Part shown: piece by piece, positions 43,449 through 51,850 of the stretch
Layout of the letters: each line of letters begins with the position of its first letter
How positions within the stretch are numbered: position 1 is the first letter of the stretch
NCBI GenBank assembly: GCA_029946105.1
Contig: JAQSDW010000002.1
Location: 26,224-90,223, forward strand
Direction: 5' to 3'
DNA length: 64,000 bases
Source of the DNA: Reyranella sp.
GTDB lineage: Bacteria; Pseudomonadota; Alphaproteobacteria; Reyranellales; Reyranellaceae
Notes under the pieces: generated by a model
What the model was told of the DNA's origin: nothing
Databases searched by the model: none
The model's input: the letters and a program-made list of their open reading frames with translations, nothing else
Program-made: the position numbers and the translations under genes

Positions 43449-44210
43449 TCAAGACGCAAGCGGCGCGTGGGCGTCTTTCCCGAAATACGCCTGCTCCAGC
43501 CGGTTCGGCAAGTCGTCCTCGCCGGTCGAGGCTTCTAGGACGATCGAGCCGCGTGCCAGGGCATAGACCCGGTCGGATGCCGCCAGCGCCTTTTCGATCA
43601 GCTGCTCGACCAGCAACACAGCCGTGCCGGCTTCACGCAATCGCGCGACAGCCGCCAGCACGCGATCCACCAGCACGGGCGACAGGCCGGCGGACGGCTC
43701 GTCCAGCATCAGCAGGCGGGGTCGCCGTACCAGGCCCTGGGCAACTGCCAGCATCTGCTGCTGGCCGCCCGAGAGCGTCACCGCGCGGTCATGCCGTTTG
43801 GCGGCGATGTCGGGAAAGAACGCCAATGCCTCCTCGACCTGCACCACCCGCTTCTCGCGCGGCATGCCGTAGCCAGCCAGCATGACGTTGTCGATCACGG
43901 AGAGCTGCGTGAACACGCGGTGCCCTTCGACCACGTGCACCAGACCCGCCCGGACGGTCTCGCCCGGATCGGCCTTGCTCATGTCCTGGCCGGCGAAGGT
44001 GATGCTGCCGGTGCGTGGCAGCAGGCCGGAGATGGCCTTGAGCAGCGTGCTCTTGCCGGCGCCGTTGGGTCCCAGCAGGGCCACGACCTCACCGGCGCCG
44101 ATCGTAAGATCGATGCCGTTCAGCACGCCGATCTTGCCGTAGCCGGCCGACAGGCCGCTCACCTGGAGCAGCGGTTCGACGCTTCGCGATTCAGGCACCG
44201 AGGTAGGCAC
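43449..44210 (-). CDS. livF: branched-chain-type ABC transporter ATP-binding protein LivF
   Basis: A 253-residue ATPase. Walker A LLGPNGAGKSTLLKAISG, signature VTLSGGQQQMLAVAQGL, Walker B PRLLMLDEPSAGLSPVLVDRV and the switch His in AVLLVEQLIEKAL-type (here the usual His is replaced around VEQL) identify LivF. It pairs with the LivM-LivG fusion and LivH to import amino acids or other small organic acids. GTG 44210 starts inside the end of the fusion gene (20-bp overlap), a sign of translational coupling. Last gene of the transporter operon before the VOC gene. Confidence 0.93.
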   Translation of the reverse strand: MPTSVPESRSVEPLLQVSGLSAGYGKIGVLNGIDLTIGAGEVVALLGPNGAGKSTLLKAISGLLPRTGSITFAGQDMSKADPGETVRAGLVHVVEGHRVFTQLSVIDNVMLAGYGMPREKRVVQVEEALAFFPDIAAKRHDRAVTLSGGQQQMLAVAQGLVRRPRLLMLDEPSAGLSPVLVDRVLAAVARLREAGTAVLLVEQLIEKALAASDRVYALARGSIVLEASTGEDDLPNRLEQAYFGKDAHAPLAS

Positions 44211-45996
44211 TGACCACCTCCCGATGCGAACGGATCTCCGCCGGCGTTCCGGCCGCCAGCGTCTTGCCGAGATTGAGCACGGTCACGCGGTCGCAGATGT
44301 CGAAGATCAGGTCGGCATGGTGCTCGACCAGCAGGACACCCGTGCCCTCGCGGCTGATCGCCTTGATCAGCGCGCCCAGCCGGCGGATTTCCTCCGCCGA
44401 CAGGCCGGCCGCCGGCTCGTCGAGCAGGAGGAAGGCCGGACGCAGCATCAGGGCACGGGCGATCTCCATGAACCTGAGCTCGCTGTGCTGCAGGCGGTCC
44501 GCGCGAACGTCGGCCAGCGATTCCAGGCCGACCGTGGCCAGCGCCCGCATGGCCGCTTCATTCAGTCTCTTCTCGTCCCGGCGGTGACGAGGCAACGACA
44601 GCATCGATTCGGCAAAAGTGCCGCTGCCGTCGATCGTGCCGCCGATCATGACGTTCTCCAGCACCGAGGCGCCGCCGACGAGGCGCGGCGTCTGGAAGGT
44701 TCGGGCGATGCGATAGGCCGCGCGGGCGTACGGCTTGTTGATCGGCAGCTCAGCGCCGTTCAGCTTGAGCTGGCCCGAGTTCGGCCGGTAGTAGCCCGAG
44801 ATCACGTTGAGCGTGGTGGTCTTGCCGCTGCCGTTGGGACCGATCAGGCCGTGCACCTCGCCCGACCGGATTTCCAGGTCGAGACCGTCGATGGCGCGCA
44901 CGCCGCCGAAATGAAGCGCGATATTGGCAAGCGTGATGGCGCTCGGGCCACTCTTGACGTCGAAGATCCGAGACAGTAGCTCGGGCCGCGGCACGATCTC
45001 GCGGTGTTGCTCGAGTGGACGGCGGTTCTTGTAGTCGAGCAGGTCGGCGATGCCACCCGGGATCACCAGCACGATCACCAGCAGGAGGGCGGCGTAGAGG
45101 AACGTCGACCATTGCACCAACGGCGCCGCGAACTCCGGCAGAACCGTCAGGATGATGGTGCCGAGCAGCGGCCCCAGGATCGAGCCGCGCCCACCGATCA
45201 GGATGCCGATGAAGAACAGCACCGACATCTCGAAGGTGAAGGCATCGGGCGTGATGTAGGACTGCAGCGAGGAGAACAGCCCGCCCGCGACGCCGCCCAG
45301 CCCGCCCGCGAGCAGGAAGATCAGGATCAGGAGCTTGGGCTTGGCGATGCCCGATGCCTCGGCCGCGACCTCGGCGTCGCGGATCGCGACCAGCGCCCGG
45401 CCGTAGCGGCTCGAGCCGATGTTGGACGTGATCCAGGTCGCGAGTGCCGCCAGGATGAAGCAGAAGTAGTAGAAGCCCCAGCCCGGGTCGAACGGCCAGG
45501 GAAACACCGGCCCGGGCGTGCCGACGCCGCCACCGGTGACGTCCTTCCAGGCAAGCGCCACCTGGGTGACGATGGTGGCGAAGCCCAGCGTCGTCATGGC
45601 GAAGTAGAAGGTCCGCAGGCGGAGCGCCGGCAGGCCCACGATCACGCCGAACACCGCGCCCATCACGCCGCTGGCGATCAGGGCGAGATAGGGATGCCAC
45701 TCCACCCCACCTACCCGGCCGGCGGCCAACGCCGCCGTGGTGTAGGCGCCGAGCGTCAGCATCGCCACCCAGCCGATGGCGATCTGGCCGGCGTAGCCCA
45801 CCACCAGATTCAGCCCGGCACCAAGGATCCAGTAGATGTAGGCGCGCTGGGCGATGACGCCGAAATAGGAATCGTCGAGCAGCGGCAGCAGCAGGCCGGC
45901 CAACCCGAGCGCGATCCACGACCAGCTGCCTTCAAGCCTGCCGAGCAACCCGGCCGGCGCCTTGGACGCGGATATCGGAGACGTTGCGTCGGTCAT
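44191..45996 (-). CDS. livM-livG: fused LivM permease and LivG ATPase of a branched-chain-type ABC transporter
   Basis: A 601-residue fusion. Residues 1-330 are LivM: eight to ten membrane helices including RAYIYWILGAGLNLVVGYAG and GRALVAIRDAEVAAEASGI (the conserved ATPase-coupling loop), with FFIGILIGGRGSILGPLLG. Residues 350-601 are LivG: Walker A HGLIGPNGSGKTTTLNVISG, signature LQHSELRFMEIARAL and Walker B PAFLLLDEPAAGLSAEEI, with switch His in LLVEHHADLIF. Such fusions occur in alpha- and betaproteobacteria. ATG 45996 (MTDATSPISASK) opens the permease; the longer frame reads antisense of livH. Confidence 0.93.
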   Translation of the reverse strand: MTDATSPISASKAPAGLLGRLEGSWSWIALGLAGLLLPLLDDSYFGVIAQRAYIYWILGAGLNLVVGYAGQIAIGWVAMLTLGAYTTAALAAGRVGGVEWHPYLALIASGVMGAVFGVIVGLPALRLRTFYFAMTTLGFATIVTQVALAWKDVTGGGVGTPGPVFPWPFDPGWGFYYFCFILAALATWITSNIGSSRYGRALVAIRDAEVAAEASGIAKPKLLILIFLLAGGLGGVAGGLFSSLQSYITPDAFTFEMSVLFFIGILIGGRGSILGPLLGTIILTVLPEFAAPLVQWSTFLYAALLLVIVLVIPGGIADLLDYKNRRPLEQHREIVPRPELLSRIFDVKSGPSAITLANIALHFGGVRAIDGLDLEIRSGEVHGLIGPNGSGKTTTLNVISGYYRPNSGQLKLNGAELPINKPYARAAYRIARTFQTPRLVGGASVLENVMIGGTIDGSGTFAESMLSLPRHRRDEKRLNEAAMRALATVGLESLADVRADRLQHSELRFMEIARALMLRPAFLLLDEPAAGLSAEEIRRLGALIKAISREGTGVLLVEHHADLIFDICDRVTVLNLGKTLAAGTPAEIRSHREVVSAYLGA

Positions 45997-46006
45997 ACGC
46001 GCGGCC

Positions 46007-46876
46007 TCATACCCTTCTGGCCGCCGCCGCGCCCGCCAGGCCTTCGGGCCTGAGCAGCAGCACGATGATGAAGACCGCGAACACCGCGACCGAGGCGAAG
46101 ATGCCACCGACCAGGAAATTGGCCGCCTGCTGGAACAGTCCGAGCGCGAGGCCGCCGATGACCGCGCCACGGTTGGAGCCCATGCCGCCCAACGCCACCG
46201 GCACGAAGCCGTAGAAATTCAGGATCGCCTGGTTGCCGATGAACGCGAGCAGCATTTGCGCTCCGGTGAAGCCCGCCAGCGCCCCGATGACACCGGCGAT
46301 GGCGTAGCTCGCCATGCGCAGCCGCGTCTCGGGCAGGCCCAAGGCGCGTGCAGCGTAACTATCTTCCGCGATGGCGAGGAAAGCGCGGCCGATCAGGGTA
46401 CAGCGATAGAGAAACTCGAGGCCCAGAACGGTGACGATGCAGGCGAGCACCGGCAGCCAGAATTTCTGGTCGACGATGCCCAACCACGAGTTGGGATCGA
46501 TCGGGAAGAGCACCGGAAACGGCTGCGGCTCGGTGTTGTATTCGATCGCCGTCACCTGCTGGATCATCAACGCGAAGGCGAGCGTCGACAGCACGTAGAG
46601 GTGCTGCTCGATGCTCTTCAGCACCGGCCGCACGGTCAGGATTTCGGTGACGAGGCCGAGCACCGCACCGGCCACCATCACGAGCACGAACGCCAATACG
46701 GCGTTCATGCCCAGTCCGTTGATGAAGAGCGCGCCCAGCACACCGCCCAGCATTCCCAGCATGCCAGCGGTAAAGCTGAATACGCGAGAAGCAGAGAACA
46801 TCACGTTGTACGTGATGCCGATCAGTGCGTAGACCGCTCCTACCGCGAGCCCGTAGGAGACGATCGATGCGAACAT
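46007..46876 (-). CDS. livH: branched-chain-type ABC permease LivH
   Basis: A 289-residue inner-membrane permease with about eight helices. SYGLAVGAVYALIGITYNVMF at the N-terminus, the coupling loop CTLIGRAFLAIAEDSYAARALGL near residue 170, and the C-terminal ALGGMGSNRGAVIGGLALGLFQQAANFLVGG are diagnostic. It forms the membrane pore with LivM. The ATG lies 3 bp after the binding-protein gene, and the LivM-LivG fusion starts 10 bp downstream, so the order is binding protein, LivH, LivM-LivG, LivF. Confidence 0.93.
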   Translation of the reverse strand: MFASIVSYGLAVGAVYALIGITYNVMFSASRVFSFTAGMLGMLGGVLGALFINGLGMNAVLAFVLVMVAGAVLGLVTEILTVRPVLKSIEQHLYVLSTLAFALMIQQVTAIEYNTEPQPFPVLFPIDPNSWLGIVDQKFWLPVLACIVTVLGLEFLYRCTLIGRAFLAIAEDSYAARALGLPETRLRMASYAIAGVIGALAGFTGAQMLLAFIGNQAILNFYGFVPVALGGMGSNRGAVIGGLALGLFQQAANFLVGGIFASVAVFAVFIIVLLLRPEGLAGAAAARRV

Positions 46877-46879
46877 GGT

Positions 46880-48073
46880 CTAGGCGCTGTAGCCCGGAGC
46901 CAGGTTGAAGGCGCCGTCCTTGAGCGAGTTGACCTCGCACATCACGACTTCCGAGTCGGGAAAGCCGTTATGCTGCTCGGGCGTCCAGGTGACCGTGCCG
47001 TAGACGCCCGGCCAAGCCTTGATCTTGTTCATGTAGGCGACGATGTCGTCGTTCTTGGTGCCTGCACCCTTGAAGACGTTGGCCATCATCTGCGCGCTGT
47101 CCCAGCCGAGCGCGATCCACCACAGCAGCGTGTCGCCCATTTCGATCTTGGACTTCTTCAGGCGCTCGACGAATTCCTGGGCGCGCGGCGGCAGCTTGCC
47201 GTTGGCGTAGCAGACCTGCCGGAAATTGTTCGAGTAGACCTTGTTCCAATATTCGGGCTTCTCGAGCAGGGCTTTGGTCTGGCCGGAGCCGAGCGTGGTC
47301 TGGCCGACGATCGGCACGTCCCAGCCCATGGCACCGCGGGTGTTGCAGATACGCGACAGGAAACCGGCGTTGACGCTCCACGGCATGATCGCCTGGGCGC
47401 CGGCGGCTTGCATGCGCAGCAGCTCGGGCTTGAGGTCGGGGTTCGCCGCGTCGATATGGTTCGTGTAGACGACCTCGGCACCCTTGGCCTTCAGCATGGG
47501 AACGTAAGTGTTGACCGAAGCTGTGCCGTAGCCGGTGGTGTCGCTGATCACCGCCACCTTCTTCAGCTTCAGAACATCGACCACGTAATAGTTGGCGCCA
47601 CCACCGACCTGCGTGTTGGTCGGGGCGATGCGGTAGGCCATCGGGTATTTCTTGACGTCGATCAGCTCGTCGACCCAGCACGGATGCAGCATCGGCACCT
47701 TATCGCGCGCGATCAGCGGCGTTGCCGCCAGCGCCTCGCCCGAATTGACCGGCCCAAAGATCATGGAGACCTTCTGACGCTGCGTGAGCTCGGCGACGGC
47801 GTTCACTGCCTTGGTCGGGTCGCTCTGCGTGTCGCGGCTGATCAACTCGATCTTGCGACCGTTGATGCCGCCAGCACTGTTGATCACTTCGACGCCAAGC
47901 TGGACGCCACGGTTGATGCCGACGCCAGTCGACGAACTCGGACCGGTCAATGCCGGCAGATAGCCGACCTTGATCGGTTCGTTCTGTGCAATAGCTGGCG
48001 CAGGGAATCCCTGGACAAGCGCGGCGGCGCTGACGGCGGATCCGGCCAAAACCTGGCGGCGACTAATCGGCAT
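46880..48073 (-). CDS. ABC transporter substrate-binding protein (Leu/Ile/Val-binding family)
   Basis: A 397-residue periplasmic binding protein exported by a Tat-like or Sec signal (MPISRRQVLAGSAVSAAALV with an SRRQ motif; cleavage after APAIA). The mature protein follows the LivJ pattern: PIKVGYLPALTGPSSSTGVGINRGVQLGVEVINSAGGINGRKIEL, then KAVNAVAELTQRQKVSMIFGPVNSGEALAATP. It delivers the ligand to LivH/LivM. The pocket residues differ from true leucine-binding proteins, so aromatic or aliphatic carboxylates are equally likely, given the nearby dioxygenase-like and lyase genes. A LacI-type palindrome lies 42 bp upstream. Confidence 0.92.
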   Translation of the reverse strand: MPISRRQVLAGSAVSAAALVQGFPAPAIAQNEPIKVGYLPALTGPSSSTGVGINRGVQLGVEVINSAGGINGRKIELISRDTQSDPTKAVNAVAELTQRQKVSMIFGPVNSGEALAATPLIARDKVPMLHPCWVDELIDVKKYPMAYRIAPTNTQVGGGANYYVVDVLKLKKVAVISDTTGYGTASVNTYVPMLKAKGAEVVYTNHIDAANPDLKPELLRMQAAGAQAIMPWSVNAGFLSRICNTRGAMGWDVPIVGQTTLGSGQTKALLEKPEYWNKVYSNNFRQVCYANGKLPPRAQEFVERLKKSKIEMGDTLLWWIALGWDSAQMMANVFKGAGTKNDDIVAYMNKIKAWPGVYGTVTWTPEQHNGFPDSEVVMCEVNSLKDGAFNLAPGYSA

Positions 48074-48114
48074 GTCTTCCTCCCACGACGTTTGTTCTTA
48101 AAATCTTACGTCTC

Positions 48115-48128
48115 TGGTAACGCTACCA
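48115..48128. promoter_or_regulatory. LacI-family-like palindrome upstream of the ABC operon
   Basis: TGGTA-ACGC-TACCA: 5-bp arms around a central ACGC (with the CG centre typical of LacI/GalR operators), 42 bp upstream of the binding-protein start. No LacI-type regulator gene is in the window. Confidence 0.45.
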
Positions 48129-48191
48129 AGCTGCAACCCTATCGCTCCCGGAGGAGACCGGTCAATGCAACGCACACGGCATTGCACAATT

Positions 48192-49055
48192 TCACGGAGA
48201 CACGATGAAGGGCTTCGCTGCGGCATCGTATTCCGCATAGCCTAGTGTCGCGCGCAGCTCCGGCGGCGGCATGGCGCTCTTGGCCTCTGCCTGCCCGGCG
48301 ACCAGCGCCGCGAGCCCGGCCTTCATCCCCGCCGTCGCCGGCGACAGCATGCCCGTGGGGTAGGTGCCGATCTTGAAGCCCAGCGCCGCCGCCTCGGTTT
48401 GCGACGGTGTCGCCCGCGGCGCACCTGGCGACAGCACGGCGAACGACGGACGTCCGCCGGCGGCCGCGACGGCACGACGGATCTCGTCATCGTCGGCGGG
48501 CGAATCGAGGAACAGGATGTCGGCACCCTCCTTCACGTACATCTCGACCCGCGCCACGGCCTCGTCGATGCCCTGGGTCGGCCGGCAATCGGTGCGCGCC
48601 AGTACCAGGATGCCCGACTCCTTGGCGGCCTCGACGGCGGCGCGGATCTTCATGCGCGCCTCGTCGCGCGACAGGCAGGGCTTGCCCGCCGCCGTGAGCG
48701 CGCGCGGCGTGATCTTGTCCTCGATCAGGACGGCGGCGGCGCCAGCGCGGCCATAGGCACGGACCGTGCGCTGCACGTTCATGGGATTGCCGTAGCCGTG
48801 ATCGCCATCGGCCAGCACCAGCGTTTGCGGTGCCGCCGCATGAACCATGTTGAAGGAGTCGAACATCTCGCCGAACGAGATCAGGTCGAGATCGGGCCCG
48901 CCCAGCCGGCTCGCCGCGACGCAGGAGCCGGAGAGAAACGCCGTCTTGAATCCGGCCGTCGCCGCCAGCTTGGCGCTGAGCCCGTCCCACACGGCCGGCA
49001 TCACGACGAGGCCGGGCTCGGCCAGCAGGGCACGCAGACGGTCGGGACTATTCAT
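48192..49055 (-). CDS. isocitrate lyase/PEP mutase family protein
   Basis: A 287-residue TIM-barrel lyase. The metal-site segment FEMF-type (ISFGEMFDSF), LVLADGDHGYGNPMNVQRTV with the DxDxGYG Mg2+ motif, AVLIEDKITPRAL and the mobile loop GKPCLSRDEARMKIRAAVEA with the catalytic Cys (usual K[RK]CGH in isocitrate lyase, KxCxS here) place it among oxaloacetate decarboxylase, carboxyvinyl-carboxyphosphonate mutase and methylisocitrate lyase relatives. The exact reaction is not fixed. ATG 49055 fits the family start. It lies 28 bp after a Bug-type binding protein gene on the same strand. Confidence 0.87.
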   Translation of the reverse strand: MNSPDRLRALLAEPGLVVMPAVWDGLSAKLAATAGFKTAFLSGSCVAASRLGGPDLDLISFGEMFDSFNMVHAAAPQTLVLADGDHGYGNPMNVQRTVRAYGRAGAAAVLIEDKITPRALTAAGKPCLSRDEARMKIRAAVEAAKESGILVLARTDCRPTQGIDEAVARVEMYVKEGADILFLDSPADDDEIRRAVAAAGGRPSFAVLSPGAPRATPSQTEAAALGFKIGTYPTGMLSPATAGMKAGLAALVAGQAEAKSAMPPPELRATLGYAEYDAAAKPFIVSP

Positions 49056-49083
49056 GACGGTATCCTCGAGGCTGGTTTGAGAA

Positions 49084-50052
49084 TTAGTTCGACGGCTTGA
49101 TGCCGGCTTCCTTGATGACCTTACCCCACTTCGGGATGTCGCCGGCAATTGCGGCCTTGGTCTCTGCCGCGGTGCTGCCGACGATGTCCAAGCCCATGAT
49201 CGCGAACTTCTTGGCCATCTCGGGATCGGCCAGCACCTTCAGCGATTCAGCCCGGATCTTGTCGAGGATCGGCTGCGGTGTGCCGACCGGCGCCAACAGC
49301 GCGAACCACGATGTCGCCTCGAAGCCGGGGAAACCCGCCTCGACGATCGTCGGCAGGTCCGGCGCATTGGGCGAACGCTTGAGCGAGGTAACGCCGATGC
49401 CGCGCACGCGACCATCGCGCACCATGGGCATGCCCGCGCCGGCATTCTGGATGCCGACGGCGACAACACCGCTCATCACATCGGTGAGGTTGGCGCCGCG
49501 ATAGGGAATATGTTCCATCTTGATGCCGGCCAGGACGCAGAAAAGCTCGCCCGCGATATGCTGCGGCGTGCCGACACCTGGCGTGCCGTAGGAAAGCTTG
49601 CCTGGATTGGCCTTGGCATAGGCGATCAGGTCGGCCATCGACTTGATCGGCAGGTCGTTGTTGACGACGAAGACGGAAGGCATCGACAGGGACGTCGAGA
49701 TCGGCGCGAAATCGCGCACCGGATCGAAAGGCAAGGTCTGCAGGCTGGGCAGGATCGTGATGGCCGCATTGCCTGACCACATCAGCGTGTAGCCATCAGG
49801 GGCCGCCTTGGCGACACGGTCGACGCCGATGGCGCCCGAATTGCCGGCGATGTTCTCGACAACGACGGGCTGACCCCACGCCTCGCCGAACTTTTGCGCG
49901 AACAGGCGCGCGGTGACGTCGGTGGCGCTTCCGGCCGTGAACCCCACGACAAGCTTGACCGGCTTCTCCGGCCAGTTGGTCTGCGCCGCGAGCGGCGAGG
50001 CAAGGCCGAACACGAGCAGCAGCGCAGCGGCGGACCGAACGATCGAATGCAT
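49084..50052 (-). CDS. Bug-family (TctC) tripartite tricarboxylate-type binding protein
   Basis: A 322-residue periplasmic protein. Signal MHSIVRSAAALLLVFGLASPLAA, then the Bug pattern NWPEKPVKLVVGFTAGSATDVTARL, VVVENIAGNSGAIGVDRVAKAAPDGYTLM and YGTPGVGTPQHIAGELF. Bug proteins bind carboxylates or other small solutes; most have no partner permease and act as sensors or extracytoplasmic chaperones of uptake. AGGAGG precedes ATG 50052. The lyase gene just downstream suggests a role in use of a small carboxylate. Compare the broken Bug gene at 29208-29831. Confidence 0.9.
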   Translation of the reverse strand: MHSIVRSAAALLLVFGLASPLAAQTNWPEKPVKLVVGFTAGSATDVTARLFAQKFGEAWGQPVVVENIAGNSGAIGVDRVAKAAPDGYTLMWSGNAAITILPSLQTLPFDPVRDFAPISTSLSMPSVFVVNNDLPIKSMADLIAYAKANPGKLSYGTPGVGTPQHIAGELFCVLAGIKMEHIPYRGANLTDVMSGVVAVGIQNAGAGMPMVRDGRVRGIGVTSLKRSPNAPDLPTIVEAGFPGFEATSWFALLAPVGTPQPILDKIRAESLKVLADPEMAKKFAIMGLDIVGSTAAETKAAIAGDIPKWGKVIKEAGIKPSN

Positions 50053-50094
50053 GTTTCCTCCGGGAAGGCGGTCTTTGCCGCCGTTCACGGAAGG

Positions 50095-50643
50095 CTATGG
50101 GATTTGGGGGCCGTGCCGCAACCTCGAAGCCGCGCCGCTTTCGCCGGAGCGAAATTCGAGTTCGCGCACGATCGTGGCCGCGATCTCGCCAGGCTGACCG
50201 CCGACATCGACGACGATTGGCCTTTCGTCCGGCGTGGGTTCCTGCAGGGTCGCGAACTGGCTGGCCAGCAAGGCAGTCGGCATGAAGTGCTCGTGACGGG
50301 CGGCCATGCGCCGGGCGATGAGATCCTGCGATCCCTTGAGATAGGCCAGCGCCACCTCGGGACGATCGCCGATGATGATGTCCCGGTAGGCGCGCTTCAA
50401 CGCCGAGCAGGTGAGCACGCCCTGTTCGCCCCGCGCCCGCCAGCCGTCGATTTCCTCGGCGATCCTGTGCAGCCAGGGCAGCCGGTCGGCATCGGTGAGC
50501 GGCGTACCGCCGCGCATCTTCTCGACGTTCGCGGGCGGATGCAGATCGTCGCCCTCGCGATAGCGCCATCCGAGCAGGGCTGCGAGCAGGGCTGCGACGG
50601 TGGTCTTGCCCGATCCCGAGACGCCCATCACGACAACGATCAT
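50095..50643 (-). CDS. gntK: gluconokinase
   Basis: A 182-residue kinase of the GntK/shikimate-kinase fold that phosphorylates D-gluconate to 6-phosphogluconate. P-loop VVMGVSGSGKTT (residues 5-15), then GDDLHPPANVEKMRGGTPLTDADRLPWL, the gluconate-binding signature, and VLTCSALKRAYRDIIIG. Length matches E. coli GntK (175). ATG 50643 is chosen over an upstream in-frame codon that would lengthen the protein before the P-loop. It ends 42 bp from the Bug gene and is divergent from the first F420-type gene. Confidence 0.93.
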   Translation of the reverse strand: MIVVVMGVSGSGKTTVAALLAALLGWRYREGDDLHPPANVEKMRGGTPLTDADRLPWLHRIAEEIDGWRARGEQGVLTCSALKRAYRDIIIGDRPEVALAYLKGSQDLIARRMAARHEHFMPTALLASQFATLQEPTPDERPIVVDVGGQPGEIAATIVRELEFRSGESGAASRLRHGPQIP

Positions 50644-50779
50644 CGTCGTTCCTTTCCGGCTCGCCTTCACCCGGATCGCCCTCATCCGGATCGCATCGCG
50701 GGGCGAGGCAGCTTGCCCAAGCACCCCCCGGTGCTAGGCTCCCGGCCGCGCCAAATCCCATCCATCAGCGAGCAGACAT

Positions 50780-51850
50780 GTGCTGTTAGAAACTCTTCTG
50801 CCTCTCGGCAAGGTCGATCCGGGCCTTCGCGCGCCGGAAGTGCCGTTCGACCTCGACAGCATCGGCGAGAACGCACGCCTGCTGGAAGAGATCGGCTACG
50901 ACGGCATGGTCGTCGAGGAGACCAAGGACGATCCGTTCATCGTCATGGCGTTGGCGGCCCAGGCGACACGGACTTTGAAGCTCGGCACCTCCGTCGCCAT
51001 CGCTTTTCCCCGCAGCCCGACCGTAACGGCAATGAGCGCCTGGACGGTCCAGAAGCTGTCGCGCGGCCGGTTCACGCTGGGCCTCGGCACGCAGGTCAAG
51101 GCGCACATCGAGCGCCGCTACGGCATGCCCTGGACGCCGGCGGGCCCCTGGATACGCGAATATGTCCACGCCGTGCGGGCGGTATGGGACAATTGGCAGA
51201 ACGGCACGCCGCTCGACGTCAAGGGTCCACACTACAACATCAATCTGATGGTGCCGCTGTTCAATCCCGGCCCGATCGAGCATCCGCACATTCCGATCCA
51301 GATCGCGGCGGTCAACGTGGTGATGTGCCAGATCACCGGTGAAGTGGCCGACGGCATCCGCCCGCATCCCGTCTGCACGCCCTCCTACATCGAACAGGTG
51401 ATGATGCCGGCCGTCCGCGCAGGTGCCGCCAGGTCCGGTCGCTCGCTGGAAGGCTTCCAGATCTGCATGAAGCCGCTGGTGGCGACAGCCGCCACCGAGG
51501 CCGAGCTTGGCCCCAAGGTGCGCGACGTGCGGGCCCGCGTCGCCTTCTATGCCTCGACGCCGCAGTATCGCGCCGCCTTCGAGCATCTCGGCCTCGGCGA
51601 TCTCGCCGACCGGCTAAAACTTCTGTCGCGGGCCCAACGGTGGGAGGAGATGCCGCAGCACATCTCCGATGACGTCCTGGAAACATTCGCCACCATCGGC
51701 ACTTACGACACGATCGCGCGCAAGCTCTGCGATCGCTTCGGCCGTGTCGTCACCCATTGCGAGTTCTCGATCGCGGTCAAGAACGACGCCGATCGTGAAC
51801 GCCTGCGCAGTATCGCAAAAGACATTCAATCCGACGGAGCCAAGCCATGA
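50780..51850 (+). CDS. luciferase-like monooxygenase, F420-dependent type (TIGR03617-like)
   Basis: A 356-residue TIM-barrel oxidoreductase. VPFDLDSIGENARLLEEIGYDGMVVEETKDDPF at the N-terminus, TLKLGTSVAIAFPRSPTVTA and LSRGRFTLGLGTQVKAHIERRYGMPWTPAG are hallmarks of the mycobacterial-type subgroup of F420-dependent enzymes. Start is GTG 50780; an ATG two bases upstream is out of frame and stops after three codons. Stop and the next start overlap (ATGA), so the two enzymes are translated together. Substrates unknown; members reduce enones, esters or related compounds with reduced F420. Confidence 0.88.
   Translation: MLLETLLPLGKVDPGLRAPEVPFDLDSIGENARLLEEIGYDGMVVEETKDDPFIVMALAAQATRTLKLGTSVAIAFPRSPTVTAMSAWTVQKLSRGRFTLGLGTQVKAHIERRYGMPWTPAGPWIREYVHAVRAVWDNWQNGTPLDVKGPHYNINLMVPLFNPGPIEHPHIPIQIAAVNVVMCQITGEVADGIRPHPVCTPSYIEQVMMPAVRAGAARSGRSLEGFQICMKPLVATAATEAELGPKVRDVRARVAFYASTPQYRAAFEHLGLGDLADRLKLLSRAQRWEEMPQHISDDVLETFATIGTYDTIARKLCDRFGRVVTHCEFSIAVKNDADRERLRSIAKDIQSDGAKP

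Noticed and set aside
45962..48208. A 748-codon plus-strand frame opposite livH and the binding protein gene
   Set aside because: Antisense of two genes with diagnostic transporter motifs; no start signal and no domain.
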